64,000 nt of DNA from Amyelois transitella (taxonomy: Eukaryota > Arthropoda > Insecta > Lepidoptera > Pyralidae). Shown piece by piece: positions 49,755-61,400 of the stretch. The stretch lies in NCBI RefSeq assembly GCF_032362555.1, contig NC_083515.1, forward strand, positions 9,831,001 to 9,895,000, read 5' to 3'. How positions within the stretch are numbered: position 1 is the first letter of the stretch; the number at the start of each line of letters is the position of its first letter. The position numbers were made by a program, and so were the translations under genes. The notes under the pieces are model-generated. The model had not been told where the DNA came from, did not search any database, and saw nothing but the letters and a program-made list of their open reading frames with translations.

Positions 49755-52700
49755 ATGTTGCGTCTTGTTCTCATTGGAGTCCTGGTGGCATTGGCTTCAG
49801 CTAGGAGGTCCCCTCATGCAGATTATGTAGAGGAATATGTAAAAGCTGAAGGCGCTGGAAGGTATTCGGATAATATCATCGAAGATGCGCTCTTGGATGT
49901 TGTAAGTGTAGATTTTTATTTTAATATCGTTCAGGGATCATCTGATTAAACGGATTATTCCGTATTTATAAAATAATTAAATGGATTTTTATCATTTTCA
50001 ATTGTTTCGACAGCCTGATCTAGTAAAAAAATATGGATATCCCTTCGAAGCACACACATTGACGACTCCTGATGGCTATATCCTAGAAGTCCATCGGATT
50101 CCGCATGGAAGGGACCAGAACAACACTCCTGACTCCAACAAACCCGTGGTCTTCTTGATGCACGGCCTGTATTCTTCATCAGCTGATTATATCGTTCTTG
50201 GACCGGGAAATGCTATAGGTAAACACACGTTTCCTATCTTAATACAATTTAGGAACTTTATTTGGAAAATATTCAAAATTGTCTAACTTATTTAAAATTG
50301 TAGCTATTGTTTCATTTGACGTAATATAGGTACTTATCTAAAATTTCAAAAAAATACATAAATAAATTTAATGGCTGTTAAAGAATAGGACCACTCCATC
50401 TCTGTCCAATCTATGTCGTAAAAGGCGACTTAGATAGGCTTATTGATGCCATTCAGATGAACTTGTTCTTTCAGGCTTTTTGAGATAGATACCCTTGTTT
50501 ACCTCGTAAAGAAAACATTATAATAATAATAAATATATACGGGACAAATTACACTGATTGAGTTAGCCTCGAAGTAAGTTCGAGACTAGTGTTACGAGAT
50601 ACTAACTCAACGATACTATATTTTATAATAAATACTTATATAGATAAACATCCCAGATCAATTAGAAAAAGTTTTTTTCTCATCATGCCCTGGCCGGGAT
50701 TCGAACCCGGGGCCTCTTATGTCACAAACAAGCGTACAACCGCTGCGCCAGAGAGGCCGTCATGACAATGATAACTATATGTATTTTTCTAAAGCTCAAT
50801 TAAATTTTTAGGAATCAATGCACCATCAGGCATGGTTTTAAATAGTTTGTCCAATTTACAGCTTACGTTCTCGCCGAAGCCGGTTTCGACGTCTGGCTAG
50901 GCAACGCCCGAGGCAACTACTACTCCAGGCGCCACGTCACCCTTAACCCTAATGGGGGGAGAGGGAACCTCGACTTCTGGCAGTTCAGTTGGGACGAAAT
51001 CGGCAATATGGACCTGCCAACCGTCATCGACCATATTATTGAGACCACAGGCCAGCCGAAGTTGCATTATATTGGTCATTCCCAGGGGTGCACCACATTT
51101 TTAGTCCTGAATTCTTTAAGGCCTGAGTACAATGAGAAATTCGTCAGCTTCCAAGCTTTGGCTCCTGCCGCTTTCTTTGTGTACAATGAAGATTTGTCCT
51201 ACAGATTGGCAGCTCCTCTTGAAGCAGTTTTTGAGGTAAGTGTACCTTTATTTTAAAATCAGGATTGTCTTGACGTTTATTAAAACTCGGTGCCGTGTGG
51301 TTCACGGCACCAATACAAAAAAGAATAGGGCCATTCCATCTCTTTCCCATGGATGTCGTAAAAAACGACTAAGGGATAAGCTTACAAACTTGGGATTCTT
51401 TTTTAGGCGATGGGCTAGCAACGTGTCACTAATTGAATCTCAATTCTATCATTAAGCCAAATAGCTGAACGTGGCCATTCAGTCTTTTCAAGACTATTAG
51501 CTCTGTCTACCCCGCAAGGTCTATAGACGTGACCATATGTATGTATGTAATAAAACTGACACCAGGTGGTTATGGGATTCGTTGCAACATAAACTCAAGG
51601 TTCTAAATAAGCGCCTTACGAGTATGGATTAAGCGTAAAGAAGCAAAAAAAAAAAAAACTTAAATACATTTTCGTATTTATAATTAGTATTGGAATTGTA
51701 TTTATACCTTTGACCAAGTTGTATATCTTTTAACTACTTTTGTATAAATTTATCAAATAATCCGTTATTTCCTGATAACCTCCAATCTATGTATGTTATT
51801 GAAAATTGCCTGGTTTAAAAATTAAATCATTTATAAGAATCGTTAAAGACAGATGTGGATCACTTAAATCATTATTAAGTAATTTTTTTTCTTTTCTGAA
51901 TGATTACGGACTAATGAGGTTACGTTATTTTATGTAACTCGAGAAAATCGACTATAAAGGTGCGGCCCCTAACGAAAAATTCCAACAATATACCGTTTTC
52001 ATACATATATGTATATATAAATCACGCTTCATTCCCAGAGTTCTCTTCTTCAGAGAGATACATACATATGGCCACGTACCTATACATTAAAGACTGATAG
52101 GCCGCGTTCAGGCTAAATGATGAATTGAGATTCATATAGTGACAGGTTGCTAGCCCTTCGTCTAAAAAAGGATCCCAAGTTTATAAGCCTATCCCTTAGT
52201 CGCCTTTTACAACATCCATGGGATAGGGATGGAGTGGTCTTATTCTTTTTTGTATTGGTGCCGGGAACCACACGGCACAAAGAGCGGCACACTTTCAAAT
52301 TGCCGCGAACCCGTTTACGTAGACATTTTTATTTTAAGTTGGACAAAGATAAAATTTGCCGTGCGGTTCCTGGTACCAATAAAAAAAAGAATAGGACCAC
52401 TCCGTCTCATTCCCATGGATGTCGTAAAAGGCGACTAAGGTACATGCTTGTGGTTCTTCTTTTAGGCGATGGGCTAGCAACCTGTCACTATTTGAATGTC
52501 AATTCTATCATTAAGCCAAACAGCTGAACGTGGCCTGTCAGTCTTTTCAAGACTTGGATCTGTCTACCCCGCAAGGGATATAGACGTGACCATATGTATG
52601 TATGTGTTAAAACTGACACCAGGTGGTTTGTTGGCTCTGTCTACCCCGCGAGGGATAAAGACGTGACCATATTATATATATGTTGGACAAATATAATTGC

Positions 52701-53678
52701 AGGAAATCCTGAACGCCGTTGGATATCTGGAGATCTTAGGTAACAGAGAGTTCTTCACATTCTTCGCCACAAATTTCTGCGTGGATGGTCTGATCGCTGA
52801 AGCCTGTCATGCTATTCTGAATAACGCTAACCCGGAGTACTACAATACTGTGAGTATACATTTACGCCTGTATCCCTTAGTAGACAGAGTCAGTAGTCAA
52901 AAGACTCAAAGGCTGCTTAATGATACTAGCGCATGTTTTAAGAAGGGAAAGCTCGGAGTTGGAAAGCCTAGACGAACGTATCTTGATCAAATTAAGGACG
53001 TCCTGGCAAAGGGTCAGGTCAAGAGTACCCGAAACCTGCATCAGCTTGCATGAAGAGAGTTATGAATGTGGATGATGCGAAGGAAGTATGCAGAGATCGT
53101 GGCAAGTGATGTAGTCTCTGCCTACCATTCTGGAAAAAAGGCGTGATTTTATGTATGTACTCGCGCATTGCGTAGAATAAAAGTCCCAATTTATTCGGGA
53201 TTCGAATCCGTGACCTCCGGTGACACAGACAAGCGTGCTACCGCTGCGGCACAGAGGCCGTCAGATTAATTATTCAACTTGATATTCTTTATTTCAGACC
53301 ATGACACCTCTGTTCCTCGGTCACGCCCCTGCCGGCGCTTCAGTCCTGCAAATGACTCACTATGGACAGAGTATCAACACTAAGAAGTTCAGGCGATACA
53401 ACCACCTCCCTATAAAAAACATCGAAGTCTACGGCCGTCCTACACCCCCAGAATATGATCTTAGCAAAGTCACTGTCCCTACTTATCTACATTTCGGCTA
53501 CGCTGATGTCCAAGCTGATTATAGAGATATCAATTATTTGGGTGATCAACTACCTAATCTGGTTGCTAGAATGCCTGTAGATAGGGTTTCTTTCAATCAT
53601 TTAGATTTTGTCTGGGGTATTGACGCTAAAGAGCAGCTATATTTGAAGCTGGTTGATATAATGCTTAGTTACCATTGA
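49755..53678 (+). CDS. Lipase 1: secreted acid-lipase-type alpha/beta hydrolase
   Basis: Five exons: 49755-49901, 50014-50218, 50862-51235, 52703-52849, 53298-53678, ~417 residues. Signal peptide MLRLVLIGVLVALASA. The AB-hydrolase lipase region follows (KYGYPFEAHTLTTPDGYILE), then the HGLYSSSADY oxyanion block, DVWLGNARGNYYSRRH, the nucleophile elbow GHSQG (catalytic Ser), Asp in the FGYADVQADYRD segment and His in FNHLDFVWG. These are the landmarks of the insect lipase-3/gastric lipase family, which hydrolyses ester lipids, in moths mostly in the midgut lumen. Introns are GT-AG with phases shared exactly by lipase 2 downstream. Introns 2, 3 and 4 hold SINE copies. Confidence 0.93.
50383..50515 (+). 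repeat. SINE-A remnant in lipase 1 intron 2
   Basis: AATAGGACCACTCCATCTCT and GTCGTAAAAGGCGACTTAG, then a degraded body. Confidence 0.55.
50528..50761 (-). mobile_element. SINE-B copy in lipase 1 intron 2
   Basis: Minus-oriented, full length, B box GGGATTCGAACCCGGG, head GCCTCTCTGGCGCAGCGGTT. Confidence 0.8.
51288..51550 (+). mobile_element. SINE-A copy in lipase 1 intron 3
   Basis: Full length. TAAAACT at 51281-51287 and 51551-51557. Confidence 0.8.
52060..52278 (-). mobile_element. SINE-A copy in lipase 1 intron 3
   Basis: Tail ACATACATATGGCCACGTAC to head GGGAACCACACGGCAC, with a short internal loss. Confidence 0.75.
52357..52606 (+). mobile_element. SINE-A copy in lipase 1 intron 3
   Basis: GCCGTGCGGTTCCTGGTACC to the TATG tail. 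It is followed by the same 21 bp flank as the copy at 51288-51550. Confidence 0.8.
52607..52680 (+). repeat. Duplicated SINE-A flank plus second tail
   Basis: A 21 bp word at 52608-52628 (starting TAAAACTGACACCAGG) repeats 51551-51571 exactly and then runs into another SINE-A tail (GGCTCTGTCTACCCCGCGAG). Confidence 0.75.
52855..52915 (-). repeat. SINE-A tail fragment
   Basis: TATCCCTTAGTAGACAGAGT and AAAAGACTC. It begins 6 bp after a lipase 1 donor. Confidence 0.5.
52930..53158 (+). mobile_element. LINE-T 3' end, longest copy
   Basis: Encodes VGKPRRTYLDQIKDVLAKGQ and [16 protein letters not shown], then CTGCCTACC and GGCGTGATTTTATGTATG. The best view of the C terminus of this LINE, with small frame breaks. 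Confidence 0.75.
53190..53265 (-). repeat. SINE-B head fragment
   Basis: CGGGATTCGAATCCGTGACC and GCGTGCTACCGCTGCGGCAC are the inverted B and A boxes. It lies 32 bp before lipase 1 exon 5. Confidence 0.7.
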
Positions 53679-53731
53679 TCGGGTCTTAGGATAAACGGTG
53701 GATGATGATTTTGTATTTATTAAAATAATAA

Positions 53732-53737
53732 AATAAA
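53732..53737 (+). terminator. Polyadenylation signal of lipase 1
   Basis: AATAAA 54 bp after the stop codon. Confidence 0.6.
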
Positions 53738-53852
53738 AGAAATTGAAGTTTTTGGTTTTATTTTGTAGCTTGATTGCTAACTGCTGCTCTTGCTCTCAAT
53801 GATGGAATGGAATAGTGCACTTTCAGACAACTGGTTATCATGTCATGATCTG

Positions 53853-53955
53853 ATATGGGTTAGACTCGCTAGTAATGGTTGCGGAGAGTTTCAAATAAAA
53901 ATCTGACTGACCCAATCCGGTGATAATTAGCAGACTTTGACTTACCCTCTGGACG
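53853..53955 (+). repeat. SINE-C remnant between the lipases
   Basis: GATATGGGTTAG and CTGACTGACCCAATCCGG, strongly diverged. Confidence 0.4.
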
Positions 53956-54543
53956 CGGCCAGAAAATTGAGGGAGAATCTTGAATAACGTCATGAAGATA
54001 ATGATGATTTGCAAAATCACAAAATAACATCGTAAAATAAATTGTACAATATTGTTGTGCAATGAAATTGACTCCAGATACCCACCAAAAGTTTCGAAAA
54101 TATTGAAAGAGCCACGTACAACAGGTTCAATGATGACATTGGGATTGTACCTATGTTTTTAGTGGTACATAAATCATCTTATGTGAAGACAATTAATGAG
54201 CCCGAGATAGAGAGAGAGATCTCAGAAACCAAATAAGTTATTATCGCTTAATAAGATCACACACATAATGGTATTGTCAGTAATTGACTTAAGTCCTAGG
54301 TTAGTACTTAAGTTATAGGTTGTAATATTCTTGACTTAATAAAACATTACACACCTGGGCCTCATGATATTCCTAATTACGCATTATCAGATAACAATTC
54401 ACGCATTGAACAAAATCAAAACACTATTTTTAATTTATCTATACGATTAAAATCTGATTTCCTTTGATATGACGTTTTACTGATAGAAAACAATTAACAA
54501 ATAAGGTGATGTGTTACATTAGTCTTCGTGAGTAACTCTCACG
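53956..54543. other. Lipase 2 upstream region
   Basis: AT rich. TTAGTC at 54519-54524, 20 bp before the ATG, is a possible initiator. Nothing else recognised. Confidence 0.35.
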
Positions 54544-57055
54544 ATGTTGCGTTTCCTACTCATAAGCGCCTTGGCAGTACTGGCTTCAGCTAGAAGGTCA
54601 CCCAATGCTGATTATGTTGAGAAGATTTTGGAAGCTGAATTCGCTGGAAGGTATTCAAATAACATAATTGAAGATGCCCTTTTGGATGTTGTGAGTATAA
54701 ATTTAATATTAATACGACTATGGAAATATGAGAAAAGTAAGCAAGCATAAGGTACCGAATTATCCGAATTCGAGATTCCAAATCCTATTGCCAACTGTCA
54801 TTGATACAGAATAAAAAAATACTGAAAGAATGCATCACCTTTTTAACGATTTAGCAGAGTAAAATAGTTTCCCTTATATAATTTCTACATACATAATGTC
54901 ACGTCTTTATCCCTTGCGGGGTAGACAGAGCCAAAAGTCTTCAAAAGACTGATAGACCACGTTCAGCTTTTTGGCTTGATGATAGAATTGAGATTCAAAA
55001 AGTGACAGGTTGCTAGCCCATCACCTAAAAAAAGAATCCCAACTTTAAAAGCCTATCCTTAACTCGCCTTTTACGAATGAATATTCTTTTTTTTATATAA
55101 AATTATAATTTTTATTTTAATGATTTCTTAGCCTGGTCTCGTGACGAAATATAGATACCCGCTGGAAGTCCATACGTTGACCACCTCTGATGGGTATATA
55201 TTAGAAGTCCATCGCATCCCACACGGTAGAGACGAGAACAATACTCCTGACTCTAATAAACCTGTAGTATTGTTGATGCACGGTTTATGGTCATCTTCAG
55301 CTGATTATGTACTTTTGGGACCTGGAAATGGTTTAGGTAATTGTATTTTGAATCTTGCACATAAGTTCGGCTTCTGGGCAATGTCATTTCTTAATGTAAC
55401 AATTATGAAGTAATGACAAAAAAGCGGACATTAATTTCTTTTTGAATATCGTTGAACTTATCTTGTTGACAGCCTTAGTATCTATATTAGCAGTAAATTT
55501 GTAAAATTATCTAAACATAGTTTTTGTTTGCGTCTTTTAATTGATGATCAACACTCCATTTGAAAAGTGAGAATAGTTGTGTAAATCTGCTAAGATCTCA
55601 GAGAAAATGCGCGAAGGATAAGTTTCTACCAAGTTTTCAATACAAACTTAGTTAAGAATTGGCAACACATCTAGTATTGTTATTAATTATTACAACTGTA
55701 TCTTCATGTCTATATTTTTCACAGCCTATATTCTTGCTGAAGCCGGTTTTGACGTTTGGATGGGCAACGCCCGTGGCAACTACTACTCCAAACGTCACCT
55801 TACCCTCAACTCTAATGGTGGCAGGGGAAATATTGATTACTGGAAGTTCAGCTGGGATGAAATCGGCAATTTGGACCTCCCTGTCATCATCGATCATATC
55901 ATTGCTACCACTGGCCAGCCCAAATTGCACTATATTGGACATTCCCAGGGTAGCACAACTTTCTTGGTTTTGAACTCATTAAGACCTGAGTACAATGACA
56001 AATTTATCAGTTTCCACGCCATGGCGCCTGCTGCTTTCTTCATTCACTCTCAATTTGGGTTGTGGTCGGTGGCACCTCTTGAAGCCTTTTTGGAGGTAAG
56101 CGTTTTACTACTTTTTTGTTAACTACTTTCCTGGTAGTTTCTTTTACGTGTTGTACCAAAAATGCTAATAGTGATCTCTTACTTTTGCCTTTCAGTGTAC
56201 TTTGTGATGATAATACACTAATTTTGACTTGATTTTCAATAACACACATTGGATAATTTATACTGTTTGTTATAATTTGCAGGAGACTTTGCATGCTATC
56301 GGAGTTGCTGAAATCTTAGGCAACAGGGACTTCTTTACCTGGTTCGCTGTCAACTACTGCTTCGAGGGCACTACCATCGGGAACATATGCGACTCCATTT
56401 TGAATGGAAACAACCCGGAATATTACAACAGCGTGAGTTTCTTTTCCTACTTAAAAATTATTGTAGTTTATAAATTTAATTTGTCCTTTTTCTTTATTTA
56501 TATTCAAAAGGATGTCAGAAAAAGCATCAAAGTTTATTTATTTCCTTGAAAAATCTATTAGACATGAATAATCTATTAAAATGATGGAAAAATAATGTTT
56601 TTTCTACATATTACATTTGTGGTGGAAAGATTAAGATTAACTATATTATTATATTTTTCTTTCAGACCTTAACACCCCTTTTTTTCGGTCACACCCCAGC
56701 TGGGTGTTCTCTCCGCCAGATGTCACACTACGGTCAGAGTATCAACACTAAGAAGTTTAGACGATACAACGACATTCCCATCAGAAACATTGAAGCTTAC
56801 GGCCGCCCTACACCCCCTGAATACGACCTTAACAAAGTGACAGTTCCCACTTACTTCCATTATAGTTATGGTGATGTACAAGCCGACTACAGAGACGTTG
56901 AGTATTTAGCTGACAGGCTGCCGAATGTAGTAGGAAGACTGCTGGTAGAAAGAGATAGTTTCAATCATTTCGACTTTATTTGGGGGGTTGACGCCAAAGA
57001 CCAACTCTATGATAGACTTGCTGAGCTTATGCTTGGTTACCATAAAGATGAATAA
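54544..57055 (+). CDS. Lipase 2: tandem paralogue of lipase 1
   Basis: Exons 54544-54690, 55132-55336, 55725-56095, 56283-56432, 56666-57055, ~420 residues. Signal peptide MLRFLLISALAVLASA. Same order of landmarks: KYRYPLEVHTLTTSDGYILE, HGLWSSSADY, DVWMGNARGNYYSKRH, GHSQG nucleophile, YSYGDVQADYRDVEYL and FNHFDFIWG. Exon lengths equal those of lipase 1 for exons 1 and 2 and differ by one codon in exons 3 and 4, so this is a recent tandem duplication. Unlike lipase 1, its introns contain only one SINE. Three extra residues (KDE) follow the common LGYH end. Confidence 0.93.
54887..55076 (-). mobile_element. SINE-A copy lacking its head, in lipase 2 intron 1
   Basis: Tail ACATACATAATGTCACG to CTCGCCTTTTACGAATG, where the match stops. 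It ends 55 bp before exon 2. Confidence 0.7.
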
Positions 57056-57075
57056 CGGGTAGAATTTTTCATGTA

Positions 57076-57085
57076 AATAAATAAA
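57076..57085 (+). terminator. Polyadenylation signals of lipase 2
   Basis: Two overlapping AATAAA hexamers ~20 bp after the stop. Confidence 0.6.
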
Positions 57086-57222
57086 GATAATTAAAGCATA
57101 TATTTCATGAGAGGTTTTTTTATTGCCTAGCAAATATAATTTTCTTAAACAAAAGAGCGTTTTTTGATATCGACGAATTAATCGGTTTGGTGGTAAAAGT
57201 TTATTGACATATAGTACTATCA

Positions 57223-57312
57223 TACATACATATGGTCACGTCTAAATCCCTTGCGCAGTAGACAGAGCCAACAGTCTTGAAAATGTGAAGGGCCACGTTC
57301 AGCTCAGCTGTA
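57223..57312 (-). repeat. SINE-A tail fragment
   Basis: CATACATACATATGGTCACG to GGCCACGTTCAGCTCAGCTG. 5' truncated. Confidence 0.65.
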
Positions 57313-58460
57313 TCGCTGAAGAACAATATACATATGTGTACAAAATGAACTAATAAATTAATTACACATCAATCAATACACATAAAGAACCTTAAATCAT
57401 CTGTCACTGAGTGACTGAATGACAGTGCACAGCCTAATACGTGATATTAAGTATTATTGTCGTGATAGGAGATAAATAAAAAGCATTAATTTAAAATTGA
57501 TCAAGTTTTATCCAAAAATACTTTAACACTATTGAGTTATGCAAGAGTTTAAACTAAGAGAATACGTGCTATATTTACAGAGAAAAAAAAATATTACCAA
57601 AATATATTGCATCAGATTGCTTTTTTATAATTTTTTTTATATTTTTTATAACCTAATAATGATAAAAAATAGAAGGGAAAAAGAAAGTGCCTTTTCGCAA
57701 ACATTTTGTTGGATCGATAAAAGTGGAACTTTGGTACGTATTTTTTGTGACAATGTAAAAGACTTAAGATGAACGCTATAATTAAACCAGATCCTAAAGG
57801 GACAAGAATAAATAAAGGGATCAGTAATCTATAAAACAAACACATAGATGACAATTTGTCGTTAAAATGTCCTGGCGAACATGGTGCAGTCGTAAGATAA
57901 TTTATGGATAAAATATAATTGTTTTTATTTAGTTTTTAAATTTATTTTAGCGATATTTGCCATAGTAATTTAGATGCAAAACTTGCTTTTAGAAGTGATA
58001 ATAAACCAGAATAAATAAACAGAAATAATAATGATATAGTTTATAAAGTAACTAGTTAATAAGTTATGGACAAAAATATAGAAAAAGAAAAATAAAGGCA
58101 AATAAAGATGTTACAAAAGAAACAAAATCTGGCAGCAATCAAAACTTAATCGTGATCTTAAGCCAATTTTGCTTACAAACAAAATTACCAAGATACATAA
58201 TCAACAATTTATAAGACCTTAAATCAATTTAATTAAAAATTTCCTACACCAGTTTACAAAAAGTTTAATAAATTTCTTAAATCTATCCAAAATATGTGTA
58301 CAGATCTATTTGAAAGACTTTTTCATAAACTGGATATAGTAGAAAATGACACTAATTTTCTAATAAGAGATAAGTAATATTGCACTAGTCGAAGTAATAA
58401 GGTACAAAAAACCTTAAAATTAGTCGTTGGTTTTGATTATATAAAATTCAAGCAAAATCA
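57313..58460. other. Spacer and 3' UTR of the minus-strand GBD/FH3 gene
   Basis: Very AT rich. A minus-strand AATAAA at 57924-57929 is a candidate end for the gene at 58461. No other gene seen. Confidence 0.4.
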
Positions 58461-61400
58461 TTAATATAAACCAGACGGCATATCAGTGACTTTGTGGAGC
58501 CCAAAATTGCTAGAAGTACTTATAGGAGAGAGAGTTCTTTTCAGATCTGCGTGGCTGTGGGTACCGTTCATGACGAGACTCGTCATACTTGCGGGAGCGT
58601 CGCGTAACATGTGAGTTCCAGAGTAAAAACCAGCATTACTATGACCACGTTTGACAATAAAAGACGAGTTAGTATAAGAGGAAGCATGGTTATCGTAAGA
58701 TCCAGTGCTTAGTTTTGGATGAGGCAAGTAAAATTTCTGTTGAGTTGGACTGTCTGTTTTATTATCTTCCTTCCCTTTCGACCTAAAGTCAAATTTCTGT
58801 GTGAAATTGTTTAGCTTGCTATTTGATCTAGTAATAGGCACTAAAGGAGATTCTTTTCCAGCATCACTATTTGCTCTCGAACAAGACCTTTGTCTTCTCT
58901 CGTAAGGCCACATTGATTTCTTAGGTTCAGCCAACATGACAATGTCCACCATTGAATTCAGTCCTTCATCGATTCTATCCAAACTTTTGGTTAACTTCTT
59001 GGATTCAATCAAATTGACTATTTCATCAACGCGACTGCACTTTGAATTAGATCTTTGCAAATTTGATCCACCATTAGATGTAGGAGATTCGTTGTAAAAC
59101 ATACTATCAATGTATTCGCGCTGTCGGCATTCCTTTTCCGAAGTCTGGAACGATTCACTCCTTTTTATAGAAGTTCTTCTAGATTCTTCCCGAGATCTTG
59201 TCCTGGAACGCTTCAATCTATTGTCATCCTTTTCTTTTTCTGCAAGAGAATTAAACAACTTTCTACATTCTTGAAAATCAAAACTAGAGCTTGATTTTTT
59301 CTTATTACCATCATTGTCACAGCGAGAAGCGCTCAATAAAGAATCCGAACCTTCATCACTCGAGTAAAAGTTGTCATCATATAAATCAGGCCGTTTGTAA
59401 ACTAATCCTTGATCGGTCGGTGGGACGAACAAATGAATTAGGCTTTTGGCTTTTCTTGGTGGATGTGGTAAGATTTTGGTTGGTATAATTTTACTTTCTT
59501 CTTCATCATCAAGATCATGGTCGAGATATTCATTGCTGCTATTTGTAATTTGTATGCTGTGTCTGGTGCTTGTGATGGAATCATCTTTATCTTCCTCTCT
59601 ATGCTTCTGACATTCCAAAGTTTTAACTGAAACATTAATTTCTGAGGTTTGGTTGCATCTCGATGATCGGCCATCATAAGTATCGCCTTTTTTGTATTGT
59701 TCTGTTTCAGCATTATTGACTATATTTCTAAGTTCTTGGATGACTTCATCTATTGTAGTTTCCTCTTCTTCATCTGACGACTTTTTAAGGTCTGACTTTT
59801 TTGTGGATTCAAGTTTTTTATGCATGTTACGTTTGTTTCTCAATAAATCAAAAGTTTCATTTTTCACATTGAAAACTTCATAAACCATTGATTCCCGTTG
59901 TAGGTCGCCATCGGGACTAAGTGATCTTTCTGAAGAACTGATACCCTCGTCTTCGGGTGGGGAAGATTCATCTGTAAAATTTGAAACATGTGAGTTTGTA
60001 CTTCTCCTTGGTAACATGAGATGGAAAACCACTAACGCTTAAGAATATAAATATAATGGTCATTTATTGACGGCTAAAGAGAATTATTTTACCTCTGTTT
60101 CTACGTGTGGAGTTTTTTTTCTTGATAACAAATGTTTTCTTCCTATTTGAATTTCCGTGTTCGGATCGAAGCGAAGACACTTCCTCTTGCAGTTCGCAGC
60201 ATTTCTCTTTTAAGCATTTTTCTAGTGACAGTAATATTCCCTTCTCCTCTTGCAGTATCTGTAAATAAAACATGATTTCAAACAAAAAGCTGTGTGGTTC
60301 CTGACGCTTTAGAATAGGACCACTCCATTTCTTTTCCATGGATATCGCAAAAGGTTACTCTAAGGGATAGGCTACTAAACTTGGCATTCTTCTTTAAGGC
60401 GATGTGCTGTCTGTCAACTGTGACTATTTGAATTCCAGTTCTATCATTAAGTCGTACTGCTAAACGTTGCCTTTCAGTCTTTTTAAGATTGTTTGCTCGA
60501 TCTACCTCGTAAGGGATAAAGAGGTGATAATTTGTATGTTCAATAAGTACGAATGTTGTCCTACTTATTTTTTGGAAATAAAACTATGGTTAGGAAAAAA
60601 AATCCGTCATTTAAGAGCTTCATGAAAATTTGACGATCTTTGTGTTTGTGTTAGTTTTCAAAATAAGAATACTTCTAACAGTATTAATTTTAAATATGAC
60701 ATCTTAAATTGTAAGTTCGAAATAGGAAACGAATACAAAAAAGCAAAGTAAAGTAAAGTAAAAGTAAAGTGTAAGTTAATACGCTTATATTATACGATAA
60801 TACGCTTTTTATTTTCAATTACCTTTACTCTTTTCTCCAATAAATCCAATTTGTGACGAAGATCGTCCTTTTCCTTCAGAGCCTCGTTTGCTTTCTCACT
60901 CAGCGTATCTATATCAATCAGTTGTTTCTCATAACTCTCAATTTCCTTTGTAACTTGGTCATTGCCGTTTGGTATTTTAACGATCATCTGAAAAATAAAT
61001 TACTTATATTATTTGTTTTTTTCTAAATTCTATAAATTACCAAAATTTTCGAAATTTTACTACTATAAACTACAACGGTGGACTCATCACTAGAAATTTC
61101 TTTTCCAGTCAACCAGGCATCTGAAAGAATCCTATCTAGGTAAGGTATTCTTAATTCACATTAATCATTATCCTGTGCCGTCCTCGGTCCTCGGTCGGTT
61201 CCCCGCACCAATAACAAAAAATAGGACCACTCAATCTCTTTCCCATGAATGTCGTAAAAGGCAACTAAGGATAGGCTTATAAACGTGGGATGGGCTAGCA
61301 ACATGTCACTATTTGAATCTCAATTCCATCCTAAAGCCAATAAAGCTGAACGTGGCCTCTCAGTCTTTTTAAGACTGTTGGCTCCGTTTACCCCGCAAGG

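Noticed and set aside
53190-53265. Possible tRNA gene with A and B boxes
   Set aside because: The same head occurs in front of SINE-B bodies at 40453, 44066 and 50528, and no complete cloverleaf is visible, so it is a SINE head.
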